Shown here one piece after another: positions 23,558-30,487 of a stretch of 30,992 nt of DNA; within the stretch, counting starts at the first letter, position 1, and every line of letters begins with the position of its first letter. The notes below the pieces were generated by a model. That model did not search any database. It was not told where the DNA came from and worked only from the letters and a program-made list of their open reading frames with translations. Made by a program: the position numbers and the translations under genes. The stretch is from a virus: positions 1 through 30,992 of the IMG/VR virus record IMGVR_UViG_3300030107_004029, one strand, 5' to 3'.

Positions 23558-24352
23558 TTATAGATTTGATTTAGATACTTTTTGTGCAACTTTAGTTCTA
23601 TAGGCAGGGTCTTTTGAATACCTTGGGTCTGCCATATCTGCTAACATTTGCGCTTGTGATTCGTAACCCCCTGAACTAACTTTTGCTACTGCATCAGCCT
23701 TCAAAAGGTTTCGGGTAGACGGAGCAGGCTCTGCTTTATCTACCATTTGTGATTTAATTCCATTAATCATTAATTGTATTTCTGATTCTTCTCCTCTCTT
23801 TAAAGTATTGTTGTATGCATCTTTTTGAGAATCATTAAAGTTTTTATTAACCCAATCAATTAATTCTTCTCTCTTAGTATTACCCAACATAGAGTTCATG
23901 GTTGCCTCTGCTGCCTTACTTTTATACGCAAGAAATTGTTCTAAGAATTCTTTTGGCACTCCTTGTTCTGAAAATTCTTTTATTGTATCTTCATTAAGAT
24001 CTTCAGCAGACATTTCTTCTATTTGTTTAAAAACGGAAGACTCCTCTTCAACAGGCTTTTTGGTTGCCTCTTCAGTTGTTTCTTCAGTTACCTCTTCTTT
24101 ATTTTCTTCGCTTGGAAGGGTAACTTCTTCTTCTTTTTGAGAACTTAATTTTTTCTGTAGCTCTAAATAGCTTTTCTCTAATTCTTCTTGCGAATTAAAC
24201 TTACCCAATATTTTAGTTTCTTTTTTTTCTCCTTCTTGCTTGTCAAGCATTGTTTGTTGCTCTTCTGTGTAAGCAGGAGCAGGAGGTGTATCTGTAAGAG
24301 TGATTGAATTGTTTGCTTCATTAAAGGAGCTTGATTGTGTAATTTCTGACAT
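23558..24352 (-). CDS. Scaffold (capsid assembly) protein (264 aa)
   Basis: The protein is very acidic and Glu/Lys/Ser-rich. Low-complexity stretches (EEVTEETTEEATKKPVEE) precede helical segments, and the C-terminus is basic (TKVAQKVSKSNL). This composition, the length and the place between portal and capsid genes are typical of the T7 gp9 type. Scaffolds bind the capsid protein through their basic C-terminus during prohead assembly and are later removed. It is separated from the portal gene by one base. No protease motif is visible. Confidence 0.88.
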   Translation of the reverse strand: MSEITQSSSFNEANNSITLTDTPPAPAYTEEQQTMLDKQEGEKKETKILGKFNSQEELEKSYLELQKKLSSQKEEEVTLPSEENKEEVTEETTEEATKKPVEEESSVFKQIEEMSAEDLNEDTIKEFSEQGVPKEFLEQFLAYKSKAAEATMNSMLGNTKREELIDWVNKNFNDSQKDAYNNTLKRGEESEIQLMINGIKSQMVDKAEPAPSTRNLLKADAVAKVSSGGYESQAQMLADMADPRYSKDPAYRTKVAQKVSKSNL

Positions 24353-24353
24353 A

Positions 24354-25910
24354 TTAGGCCTGTTGTTGTTGTTGTTGTATTAGATGAGGAATAGCTTTTT
24401 CTGCCATTCTCCCTTCTTGTTGTTGCTGCATCATAGCTTGCTCTTGTTCTTGCTGTTGTTGCTGCATCATTTGAGCCATTTGAACTTCTTCCATTAACTG
24501 TTGCTCAGTTTTAAGTATAGATTTGTCAATGCCTATAGCGCTAGCAAGAGACTTCATTATTGCTTCAGGGTTAACCATTTGAGTAAACATCTCAGGTATC
24601 ATTTGAGATCCTAAAGAAACAAAAGTCTGAAGTCGCTCTAAATCAGAAGTTCGACCTAGATTTGTAATCCCTGTGCTAATAATTAATTTGACTTCTTTTG
24701 GCAGCTCAGGAATTTTATCTTCCTCGTTTAGCCTTTTCATAATAGCTTTAATTAGAGGACGCATAAATTCATTTGACAACAATGCGTATGTTCCTGCAAG
24801 CACCTTTTCTAATGAGTTAACAATTGCATTAATCTCAGTAGCGGTAGTCATTCCCTTAGTAGGAAGGCTTGCATCTAAAAGATTGTATGCATAAGAAAGT
24901 CTACGCTCTAAATTTGAAGTTAACTCAAAAGCAGTAGAAAGGTCTGAGTTTTTATTTACAACCAAAGGTGTAACATCACTAGCTCTTCCGTTAATAACAT
25001 CTCCATTTTCAGCTTCACTTAATGATCTTGCACGAGTTGTACTAGCGGGGTCAACCATAAAAATAACTTTACTAAGAATGGCGGCCGACTCTAATTGAGC
25101 CTTGCTTAAACCTTCTAGTGTAGACAAATCACCTAATGTAGTTTCAACGTAACCTCTTCCATAAGACTCTCCTGTTACTTTGCTTAATCTTAAAGGAATA
25201 AAAGGAAGCTCGTCAATTGGTATATACAGTTCACTTTGTTTTAATACATTTCCCTCAACTTCTTGATAAATATAATATTCATCTCCTTTCCTGTGAACAC
25301 AAGTGTAAAGCTCTATTTCTTTATCATCGCCATCTTCGCCTAATTCATTGTCATCTGATGGTAATTCAATTCCTTCTGATTTGGCTACATCTGCGCTAAT
25401 AATTTCTTTTGTAATAATGTGAATAATATTTCCTTCAACATCTCTATGGCAGACATAATCTTCAATAGTGTAAGTTCTAACTCCTCCGTCAGGCTGAACG
25501 TACACCAAGCAATTACCTGAAATAATTAAATTTTGAAGCGCAGCAATAATTGACGGTCTTAGATTTTTATCTTCTAGCTCTTCTAGTACTATTCTTTCAA
25601 TGTCTGATAATGAATTCTCAACCTCAAGTTTAATCTGTTCAGCATCTTGGCCAAACTGTTCAAAAGAATTAGAAGACACAAGCAATCTAAAAAATGGCAT
25701 ATTGCTAGGAAAAAGACTTAGCATTAAATTGCTAGATAAATTTAAAACTCCTCTAGCTCCAAGACTTTGATGGGGGGTATTATGGTCTGTAGAAGAATTG
25801 TCTCCTTCATCTCTAATAATAAGGGGAAGGGTAAGCTTTGAACAATCTCTTGCTCTGTCTAGAAAGGGCTTTCTTTCTGCTTCTAAGCTGTCATATTTTT
25901 TTTTACCCAT
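24354..25910 (-). CDS. Portal (head-tail connector) protein (518 aa)
   Basis: Length and sequence fit T7 gp8. Typical blocks are DRARDCSKLTLPLI near the N-terminus, then GARGVLNLSSNLMLSLFPSN, PFIPLRLSK with GESYGRGYVE, and LERRLSYAYN followed by TATEIN. The dodecameric ring forms the DNA channel at one capsid vertex and is where the terminase docks. The C-terminal 50 residues are extremely Gln-rich (MQQQQQEQEQ), which is longer and more repetitive than usual. It overlaps the upstream 100-aa gene by one base and is coupled to the scaffold gene downstream. Confidence 0.92.
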   Translation of the reverse strand: MGKKKYDSLEAERKPFLDRARDCSKLTLPLIIRDEGDNSSTDHNTPHQSLGARGVLNLSSNLMLSLFPSNMPFFRLLVSSNSFEQFGQDAEQIKLEVENSLSDIERIVLEELEDKNLRPSIIAALQNLIISGNCLVYVQPDGGVRTYTIEDYVCHRDVEGNIIHIITKEIISADVAKSEGIELPSDDNELGEDGDDKEIELYTCVHRKGDEYYIYQEVEGNVLKQSELYIPIDELPFIPLRLSKVTGESYGRGYVETTLGDLSTLEGLSKAQLESAAILSKVIFMVDPASTTRARSLSEAENGDVINGRASDVTPLVVNKNSDLSTAFELTSNLERRLSYAYNLLDASLPTKGMTTATEINAIVNSLEKVLAGTYALLSNEFMRPLIKAIMKRLNEEDKIPELPKEVKLIISTGITNLGRTSDLERLQTFVSLGSQMIPEMFTQMVNPEAIMKSLASAIGIDKSILKTEQQLMEEVQMAQMMQQQQQEQEQAMMQQQQEGRMAEKAIPHLIQQQQQQA

Positions 25911-26212
25911 TATGCCATATATCCTGTATCAGATCCTGTATCTGTAATTTCTTGTTCTTTATCCATATCAGATTTTAATAATTCAAAAATACTAAGACCT
26001 GCTGAGTCTTTATCGGGACGAACAACGGAAGCAGTTGCTTCTTCTTCCATACCTTCCGCTCGTTTTGCAGCAGCTTCTCTTTCCATTTGTTGCTGTGCCT
26101 CTAATTGCGCTTGCGCCTGATCTGCATCAATCCCTGCTTGAACGTGTTGTTTTCTTCCCATCTCTGCTGTTAAGGCTGTTAATGTCCAAGCTGCTGCTGC
26201 TAACCAACCCAT
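25910..26212 (-). CDS. Small virion-assembly-like protein before the portal (100 aa)
   Basis: The product has a short hydrophobic N-terminus (GWLAAAAWTLTALTA), an Ala/Gln/Glu-rich helical middle and a C-terminus ending TGYMA. It occupies the slot of T7 gene 7.3, a small tail-assembly and adsorption protein placed just before the portal gene. Sequence similarity cannot be claimed by eye. It starts on the last base of the 55-aa gene and ends on the first base of the portal gene. Confidence 0.55.
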   Translation of the reverse strand: MGWLAAAAWTLTALTAEMGRKQHVQAGIDADQAQAQLEAQQQMEREAAAKRAEGMEEEATASVVRPDKDSAGLSIFELLKSDMDKEQEITDTGSDTGYMA

Positions 26213-26379
26213 TATTGGTTCTCCTCTAAATCTTTTAAATGTGTAAGTATTGAATTCTTTCCTGCTTCGTACATAATATTTTCTATTGTATCTTTAGGGC
26301 TAGGAGGAGTATAACCTACAATAAGTTCAAGATACTTTATTAAGTCTTTACTAATAAAGGGTTTATCTAATTCTTCCAT
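26212..26379 (-). CDS. First gene of the late operon, hypothetical (55 aa)
   Basis: This short ORF begins MEELDKPFISKDLIKYLELI and ends LEENQ. It is acidic and mostly helical, with a PPSP turn in the middle. It is supported by TAATG coupling to the next gene, by the Shine-Dalgarno sequence (GAGGAG) it carries for that gene, and by AAGGA upstream of its own ATG. I do not recognise it. It is the promoter-proximal gene of the minus-strand operon. Confidence 0.6.
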   Translation of the reverse strand: MEELDKPFISKDLIKYLELIVGYTPPSPKDTIENIMYEAGKNSILTHLKDLEENQ

Positions 26380-26656
26380 AAGTAGCCGTATTCCTTTTTA
26401 AGGAGGGTTATTGTAGCCCTTTTTAAAAGGGTTAAAAGGTAATCCGCAAACCTTATATAAGGTGCGCGTAAGCGCAGTCTAGTCTCCTGAGAAAGCTTGT
26501 CAAGAACTTTCGCTTTATTTTTTGAAAATAGTAAATAAAAAAAAAGTAAAGAAATTACTTGATATATAGTAAAGTATCTATAAGATGGGTGGAACTAATC
26601 GGCAGAGGAGACTCTGTCATACTCAATTTTAACAACAATATTTTACTATACTTACT
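26380..26656. promoter_or_regulatory. Divergent control region between the late and DNA-metabolism operons
   Basis: This 277-base spacer feeds the late operon leftward and the gene at 26657 rightward. I see a perfect 14-bp palindrome ACCTTATATAAGGT (26450-26463). It is followed directly by a hairpin TGCGC/GCGCA with a GTAA loop (26463-26476). There is also a 7-bp hairpin GGCAGAG/CTCTGTC with a GAGA loop (26601-26618), and the imperfect direct repeats CCTTTTTAAGGAGGGTTA and CCCTTTTTAAAAGGGTTA. TTGACA is present on the minus strand, but no -10 box stands at the right distance. TACTAT (26644-26649) lies seven bases before the rightward ATG. The middle is A-rich. Confidence 0.5.
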
Positions 26657-27538
26657 ATGACTAGAGGTCAAGAAGCAATACAAAAGTTGGCAGGGAAATA
26701 TAATCTATCTAAAGGAATAGATCAAGATTATTACTTATGTCACAGCACTTGGTGTGTCACCAAAAATGGCGCACAAAAAATAATGGATGCCGAAGGTATC
26801 ACAATGGAGCAGCCTATTCCTCATGGAGAAGGCACTCCTTTTGTAGCATACATGGCTAAATTTAAAGATAAGCAGGGCAATGAAGTTTGGATTAACGGAA
26901 GTTGCCGAACTGATACTACAAAGAATACTCCCGAAAGAACTCACAGCCCTGAGCTTGCTTGGAAAAGGATGAAAGTCAGGGGTATATTGGAGCTAACTGC
27001 AGCAGGGCAAAGCATTTACGGAAGCGACGAGTTGACTGACGATTACAAGAAGCATGGTAATGATGCTCTTCAAATGAATGTTGGTTCTTCTGCTCCGGCA
27101 CAGCCTGTTCAGCAACAAGCTCCTGCTCAACCTGCTCCTGCTTTAACAGGGTATGCTGCAGACCTACCTACAGATTGGAATGATTTGATGGGCAAGTTTG
27201 CTGATGCAATGAGCCAAGACCGAGGAAGCTTTGAGTCCAAAGTCTTAGACCATGTAGGGAAATTTGAAAAAGAAGATGGCAGCCCTTGGTTTCCTTCTCA
27301 AAAATACTCATCATTTGTTGAAATCGTAAATGCAGGCAAATCAGGTTGGGCTTTAAAAATGCTTAAATCTGCAAGAACTCTTTACGATATGCTTTACAGC
27401 TTGGGCAGCGTAGAGATTGATGCTAGAAATTCTCATGGTGGTTCTTCAAAAGAAACTCTTGCTACTAAGAGTAACCGCCAATCGAACGAATCAGTTCCTC
27501 CTCAAATCCAAAACATCGCTGACGATGTACCATTCTAA
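26657..27538 (+). CDS. Recombination or ssDNA-binding protein with an SSB-type C-terminal tip (293 aa)
   Basis: Residues 1-130 form a domain with INGSCRTDTTKNTPER and SPELAWKRMKVRGILEL, then a GSDE motif. These features resemble phage recombination or ssDNA-associated proteins, although I cannot name the family securely. A Pro/Gln/Ala-rich linker (about 144-163) leads to a second region (165-255) and then a flexible polar tail. The last residues are ADDVPF, very close to the acidic tip of bacterial SSB (DDDIPF), which recruits replication and repair proteins. The gene leads a five-gene operon that includes a RuvC-like resolvase. No Shine-Dalgarno sequence precedes the ATG, so it may be leaderless. 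A role on single-stranded DNA is inferred. Confidence 0.6.
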   Translation: MTRGQEAIQKLAGKYNLSKGIDQDYYLCHSTWCVTKNGAQKIMDAEGITMEQPIPHGEGTPFVAYMAKFKDKQGNEVWINGSCRTDTTKNTPERTHSPELAWKRMKVRGILELTAAGQSIYGSDELTDDYKKHGNDALQMNVGSSAPAQPVQQQAPAQPAPALTGYAADLPTDWNDLMGKFADAMSQDRGSFESKVLDHVGKFEKEDGSPWFPSQKYSSFVEIVNAGKSGWALKMLKSARTLYDMLYSLGSVEIDARNSHGGSSKETLATKSNRQSNESVPPQIQNIADDVPF

Positions 27539-27993
27539 TGATTGGCTGCCCTATTTGTTCAGGTTCAGGATATGTAATGGAAAAACACGACGAAGATTCT
27601 ATGCATAAAGAAGAATGCCCCTGTGTTTCAAGATCTCAAAAGGATAACTTTGAGCATATGGTGGAAAGCGGTCACGCAGAAATACAAGATGCTAAGGCTA
27701 GAAAGCAATTGGGACAATCTAAAGTGCTAGATAATACCGAGCAAGAATCAAAAGATGCTATCTATTTGGCTATAATTTTACTTGCTGCTGAAGATAAAGA
27801 CTTTACATCTGATGATGTTAGACGAATGGTTGGCGAAGAAAAGCTTAACAACGTCAACAAAAACTGTTTGGGAGCCTTGATAACCAAGGCTTCTAGACAA
27901 GGAATTATTAAAGGCACAGGTCAATTTGTAAAATCAACAATACCTTCTGCTCATAGAAGACATATCCAAGTTTGGGAGGGAATCCATGCTTAA
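27538..27993 (+). CDS. Zinc-finger plus winged-helix-like protein (151 aa)
   Basis: The N-terminus has CPICSGSGYV (C4, C7) and CPC (C27, C29). This is a half-site like the DnaJ-type CxxCxGxG motif and probably binds zinc. Residues 85-151 (TSDDVRRMVG, then LGALITKASRQGIIKGTG, ending in HRRHIQVWEG) match a small winged-helix pattern seen in many phage proteins of unknown role. A nucleic-acid-binding role is therefore likely but unproven. It overlaps the upstream stop by one base and the next gene by eight. Confidence 0.62.
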   Translation: MIGCPICSGSGYVMEKHDEDSMHKEECPCVSRSQKDNFEHMVESGHAEIQDAKARKQLGQSKVLDNTEQESKDAIYLAIILLAAEDKDFTSDDVRRMVGEEKLNNVNKNCLGALITKASRQGIIKGTGQFVKSTIPSAHRRHIQVWEGIHA

Positions 27994-28267
27994 GCTAACC
28001 AACAAACAATTAAATTTATTAAGAAAGCTAGAGGGGTTTAAGCTTCTAGGTATTGAGCCAACTCACAAGCAGCTTGCTGAAGTGGTTGGCGTACGGCCTC
28101 CTGCAATTACTTATATGCTAAACACTTTGGTAGAAAAAGGAATTGTTAGGAAGGGTCGTGAATGGCGATCAATACAAATATTAATGACAAGTTCAGAATA
28201 CGAGCAATCCGTTCAAGATGCTGCAAGAATTAAAAGGGCTAAAAGCCAAAAATGTTGGAGCGATTAA
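27986..28267 (+). CDS. LexA-like helix-turn-helix regulator (93 aa)
   Basis: Residues 1-66 match the DNA-binding domain of LexA and related winged-helix proteins. LTNKQLNLLRKL is followed by EPTHKQLAEVVGVRPPAITYMLNTLVEKGIV (the helix-turn-helix, about 25-53) and the wing with WRSIQIL. There is no peptidase domain, so it would not self-cleave. It probably represses or modulates phage promoters; targets cannot be seen. The C-terminal 25 residues are charged and helical. It overlaps the zinc/winged-helix gene upstream and shares a TAATG junction with the resolvase gene. Confidence 0.72.
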   Translation: MLKLTNKQLNLLRKLEGFKLLGIEPTHKQLAEVVGVRPPAITYMLNTLVEKGIVRKGREWRSIQILMTSSEYEQSVQDAARIKRAKSQKCWSD

Positions 28268-28770
28268 TGAAGAAAGTATATATTGGTTTTGATGTAGGTA
28301 TTAATGGCTGCGCTTCAGCGGTTAATCAGGATGGAGAACTAATTGGAGCAATTGCTTTGCCTCATGTTAAAGAAGTTCCATGCTACAGAAAGGGTAAAAC
28401 TAGATCAGTTCTTGATTTGCTTAAGCTTATAAAATGGCTAAATAGTTTTGGTCAAATAACCTCATTTTGTGCAGAAGAAAGCGCGGGATGGGGGATGGGA
28501 ATTGTCAGCGCAACTACCTCGGCCTATAACAATGGCTTGCTGCATGGGCTTTGCAAGGGTGTTTATCCTGCAGTTCCTTTTAAAACAGTGGCTGCAAAGA
28601 CATGGCAAAAGGATTTATTCCCTGATGAAACTTGGTCTAAATCGTTTTCAATTGACCAAGCAATACTAAAGCATGGCGAGCTTACTATGTTTCGTCGACC
28701 TCGAAGAACGGCAGATGGCTACGCCGATTCTTGTCACATAGCCGAATGGAGCAGAATACAATGTCAATGA
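28267..28770 (+). CDS. RuvC-like Holliday junction resolvase (167 aa)
   Basis: The protein has the RNase H-fold acidic residues of the RuvC group: YIGFDVGING (D9) on the first strand, FCAEES (E70/E71) on a later strand, and ADGYADSCHIAEW (D150, D154) near the C-terminus. Length matches RuvC. It would resolve branched DNA formed by recombination or replication before packaging. T7 uses an unrelated endonuclease (gp3) for this job. I use the ATG at 28267 rather than 28252, because GGAG stands six bases upstream and the start then couples to the previous stop. It overlaps the next gene by ten bases. Confidence 0.85.
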   Translation: MKKVYIGFDVGINGCASAVNQDGELIGAIALPHVKEVPCYRKGKTRSVLDLLKLIKWLNSFGQITSFCAEESAGWGMGIVSATTSAYNNGLLHGLCKGVYPAVPFKTVAAKTWQKDLFPDETWSKSFSIDQAILKHGELTMFRRPRRTADGYADSCHIAEWSRIQCQ

Positions 28771-29045
28771 GCCTAAATGATTTAGCCTATGAAGATGACC
28801 AATGGGGTGGAGATTTCCACCACGATGATGTTACCTTTGATGGGCACCCTGATTTAACAAGTCATTATGAGATAAAGGGTTATGCTCGTTGTGACAAAGA
28901 TGACCGCATTGAGCTAGACATACACCTTGCTTTAAAGATAAATCCGGCAAATCCTGATGGAGATCTTATTCCTGTAAATGAAAAAGAAATGAAGGATATT
29001 AAAGAAATGTACTACCAAAGGGCTGAAAATAGAGAGCTTGATTAG
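28761..29045 (+). CDS. Hypothetical acidic protein, last gene of the operon (94 aa)
   Basis: I do not recognise this protein. It is strongly acidic and Asp/His-rich near the N-terminus (EDDQWGGDFHHDDVTFDGHPD). A beta-like segment follows (HYEIKGYARCDKDDRIELDIHLALKI), then a charged helical tail. Acidic residues next to histidines could bind metal, but no known motif is present. An in-frame ATG at 28731 is rejected because GGAG lies nine bases before the ATG at 28761. The stop codon abuts the -10 box of the downstream RNA. Confidence 0.68.
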   Translation: MSMSLNDLAYEDDQWGGDFHHDDVTFDGHPDLTSHYEIKGYARCDKDDRIELDIHLALKINPANPDGDLIPVNEKEMKDIKEMYYQRAENRELD

Positions 29046-29051
29046 TACAAT
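29046..29051 (+). promoter_or_regulatory. -10 box of the structured RNA
   Basis: TACAAT directly follows the TAG stop of the preceding gene. Six bases later, at 29058, the first base of the RNA's closing stem is reached, the same spacing as in the leaderless cassettes. GGCTGA, the hexamer seen at -35 before the gene at 1815, is at 29021-29026, but here the spacer is 19. Confidence 0.55.
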
Positions 29052-29057
29052 ATAAGC

Positions 29058-29232
29058 GCAGAGATGACTCTCCCATGTATGTAAACGCACCGGCAAGGAG
29101 TCGCACTAGGCAGGCTAGTAATCTCTGCACCAACTCCTCAGGGTATCGTTCTTAAAAACACTCTAGCATTACAGGCTCTAACAGAGGATGAAGAGTACAA
29201 TTTCACTGAGGGGACGATATCCTTTTTTTTTT
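29058..29232 (+). ncRNA. Candidate structured RNA with a three-way junction and terminator (about 175 nt)
   Basis: The 5' part folds as a three-way junction. GCAGAGAT (29058-29065) pairs with ATCTCTGC (29121-29128). Inside are GACTC/GAGTC (29066-29070, 29098-29102) and ACTAG/CTAGT (29105-29109, 29115-29119). ACCA follows the closing stem, giving a tRNA-sized unit, but there is no T-loop or anticodon arm. The 3' part is closed by GGGTATCGTT/GACGATATCC (29141-29150, 29213-29222) and contains ACTCT/AGAGT and CTCT/AGAG. Ten T follow at 29223-29232, giving a Rho-independent end. A promoter at the right distance, nested helices and a terminator make a discrete RNA likely. I know of no matching family. 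It could also be the 3' UTR of the operon. Confidence 0.65.
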
Positions 29233-29241
29233 AAATTAAAA

Positions 29242-29269
29242 TTGTTTTTGAGCTAAAAGGTTGTATAAT
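29242..29269 (+). promoter_or_regulatory. Promoter of the second structured RNA
   Basis: TTGTTT (29242-29247) and TATAAT (29264-29269) are 16 bases apart. The predicted start is about 29276-29278, just before the closing stem of the second RNA. It lies ten bases after the T run of the first RNA. Confidence 0.6.
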
Positions 29270-29275
29270 ATTCGC

Positions 29276-29370
29276 TCATCTAGGGGGCAACAGAAATTTC
29301 CTACTTAATAGGCAGTTGAGTTTTTAGTAAGTTTTCGACTCCTGTCTACTGTTGCCCTCGCCTTTTAATA
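29276..29370 (+). ncRNA. Second candidate structured RNA or leader (about 95 nt)
   Basis: GGGGGCAACAG (29283-29293) pairs with CTGTTGCCCTC (29349-29359) over 11 bp with one G-U. The helix closes a junction with two arms: CCTA/TAGG (29300-29303, 29309-29312), and CAG plus GAGT with ACTC plus CTG (29313-29321, 29338-29344) with a TT bulge. CGCCTTTTAATATT follows. The T run is short, so it may be a weak terminator, or the structure may be the leader of the 29-codon ORF that starts at 29373. No known riboswitch is recognised. Confidence 0.55.
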
Positions 29371-29372
29371 TT

Positions 29373-29462
29373 ATGGAAAGAGCCAAATTATTTATTCAGC
29401 AACACAGCGCCAAGCTAATTTGTTTCGTTTTGGGAGTCGCAGTCGGGCGATTTATTCTCTAG
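29373..29462 (+). CDS. Possible 29-aa membrane peptide
   Basis: A short ORF begins 13 bases after the closing helix of the second structured RNA. It encodes a polar N-terminus (MERAKLFIQQ) and a hydrophobic C-terminal half (LICFVLGVAVGRFIL) long enough to enter a membrane. Its size and a heavily structured leader are reminiscent of type I toxin peptides, but no antisense partner is evident. There is no Shine-Dalgarno sequence. The last 48 bases overlap the 3' end of a minus-strand gene. It may well be chance. Confidence 0.3.
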   Translation: MERAKLFIQQHSAKLICFVLGVAVGRFIL

Positions 29463-29762
29463 GCAAGCTTCAATCATAAACCTCAAAGCAAACACTGCAC
29501 GTTCTAGATCGCTAGGCTCAGGGTTTTCTTTGTGTATACGCTCTACCATTCCTGTAGATATCATTTCTTCAATAACCCATATTGAGCATTCAAGCAAACT
29601 TCTTAGCCTGTCGTTCTCATTTAAGATCCTAGCTAGAGATAGTCTGTCAATATCTATTGTTCCTTGAGTTAACCCTATTGCGTTAATTGCTTTTAGTTCT
29701 TCTTCTGAAAGAGCTATGTATTCTCCGGAAGTTAATTCACCTAATTGTTGCGCTCTGCTCAT
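29415..29762 (-). CDS. Hypothetical protein coupled to the phosphoesterase (115 aa)
   Basis: I do not recognise this protein. It appears helical and acidic, with a heptad-like middle segment (LARILNENDRLRSLLECSIWVIEEMI). The hydrophilic tail is DCDSQNETN. It starts within the stop of the metallophosphoesterase gene (ATGA), so the two are made together and may act together. Its end converges with the plus-strand RNA and peptide region. Confidence 0.65.
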   Translation of the reverse strand: MSRAQQLGELTSGEYIALSEEELKAINAIGLTQGTIDIDRLSLARILNENDRLRSLLECSIWVIEEMISTGMVERIHKENPEPSDLERAVFALRFMIEACLENKSPDCDSQNETN

Positions 29763-30487
29763 ACTGTGTAGAATGTAGGTAAGGGGCTGTCGTTATTTTT
29801 AGAATCATAAAGCGCATACGCCATGACCCAATCGCTTTGAGGGAAGGCGTAATGCATTCCTGCCTTGGATTTGTCTGCAACTAAGCCACCTTCAATTGCA
29901 AAACAGTCTCCCACCCTTGGCATAGTGAAACACATCACCCCCCACTTATGTGTATGGCCTATATGAATGTTACAGCCTAATAATCTACCGATTTTAAGGG
30001 CGTGTCTAGCAGGAAACATAGAGCCACCTCTGATCTCGTGGCCATGCATAAACCTTACCCTTTTGTTACAGCCGGTTTTAGTTATTACAGGTGTCTTTCC
30101 GGCATCTTCAATCCATTTAATATTTAATTCTTTTAGTTCTAAGAACCTAGGCAGCGAAACTCCTATCAATCTCATAACAGGCATTCGACCCTGAACGGTG
30201 CGATCCCACCTATCCTCGTGATTGCCTTTTATGTATATAATTTCGCACTTGTCCCCTGCTCTTTTCCTTACCCCTTCTAGATATTTTCTTACTGATTCTA
30301 GCTCAACCTCTAATTTGTCCATCCATCTTGGGTCTTGCCTATGTACTGTTAGGCTGTGAAGGTCAGCTACATCCCCTAGAAATATTATCTTGTCCGGCTT
30401 TTTCTTCTTTATAAGTTCGTGCAGCTTCTTCTCTGCCTGCACCGAGTGAAATGGACAGTGAACGTCGGGAATTATTAACGAGCGCAT
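29759..30487 (-). CDS. Calcineurin-like metallophosphoesterase (242 aa)
   Basis: All five signature blocks of the family are present: DVH (D8, H10), GDVAD (G38-D42), GNHE (88-91), HGHE (148-151) and GHTH (177-180). These bind two metal ions and hydrolyse phosphoester bonds. Phage members may act on nucleic acids, nucleotides or phosphoproteins, and the sequence does not say which. It lacks the extra domains of SbcD/Mre11 nucleases. It leads a two-gene minus-strand unit with a 4-base overlap to the next gene. Divergent from it, 117 bases away, is the HELLH gene. Confidence 0.85.
   Translation of the reverse strand: MRSLIIPDVHCPFHSVQAEKKLHELIKKKKPDKIIFLGDVADLHSLTVHRQDPRWMDKLEVELESVRKYLEGVRKRAGDKCEIIYIKGNHEDRWDRTVQGRMPVMRLIGVSLPRFLELKELNIKWIEDAGKTPVITKTGCNKRVRFMHGHEIRGGSMFPARHALKIGRLLGCNIHIGHTHKWGVMCFTMPRVGDCFAIEGGLVADKSKAGMHYAFPQSDWVMAYALYDSKNNDSPLPTFYTV

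Noticed and set aside
29058-29132. A tRNA gene (75 nt, 7-bp acceptor-like stem, ACCA end)
   Set aside because: No D-arm or anticodon arm can be formed, the 5-bp hairpin in the T-arm position has a five-base loop without TTC, and two extra bases separate it from the acceptor strand.
29164-29300. A 22-codon ORF from about 29189 across the T run
   Set aside because: It would encode poly-Phe from the terminator T run and has no ribosome binding site.
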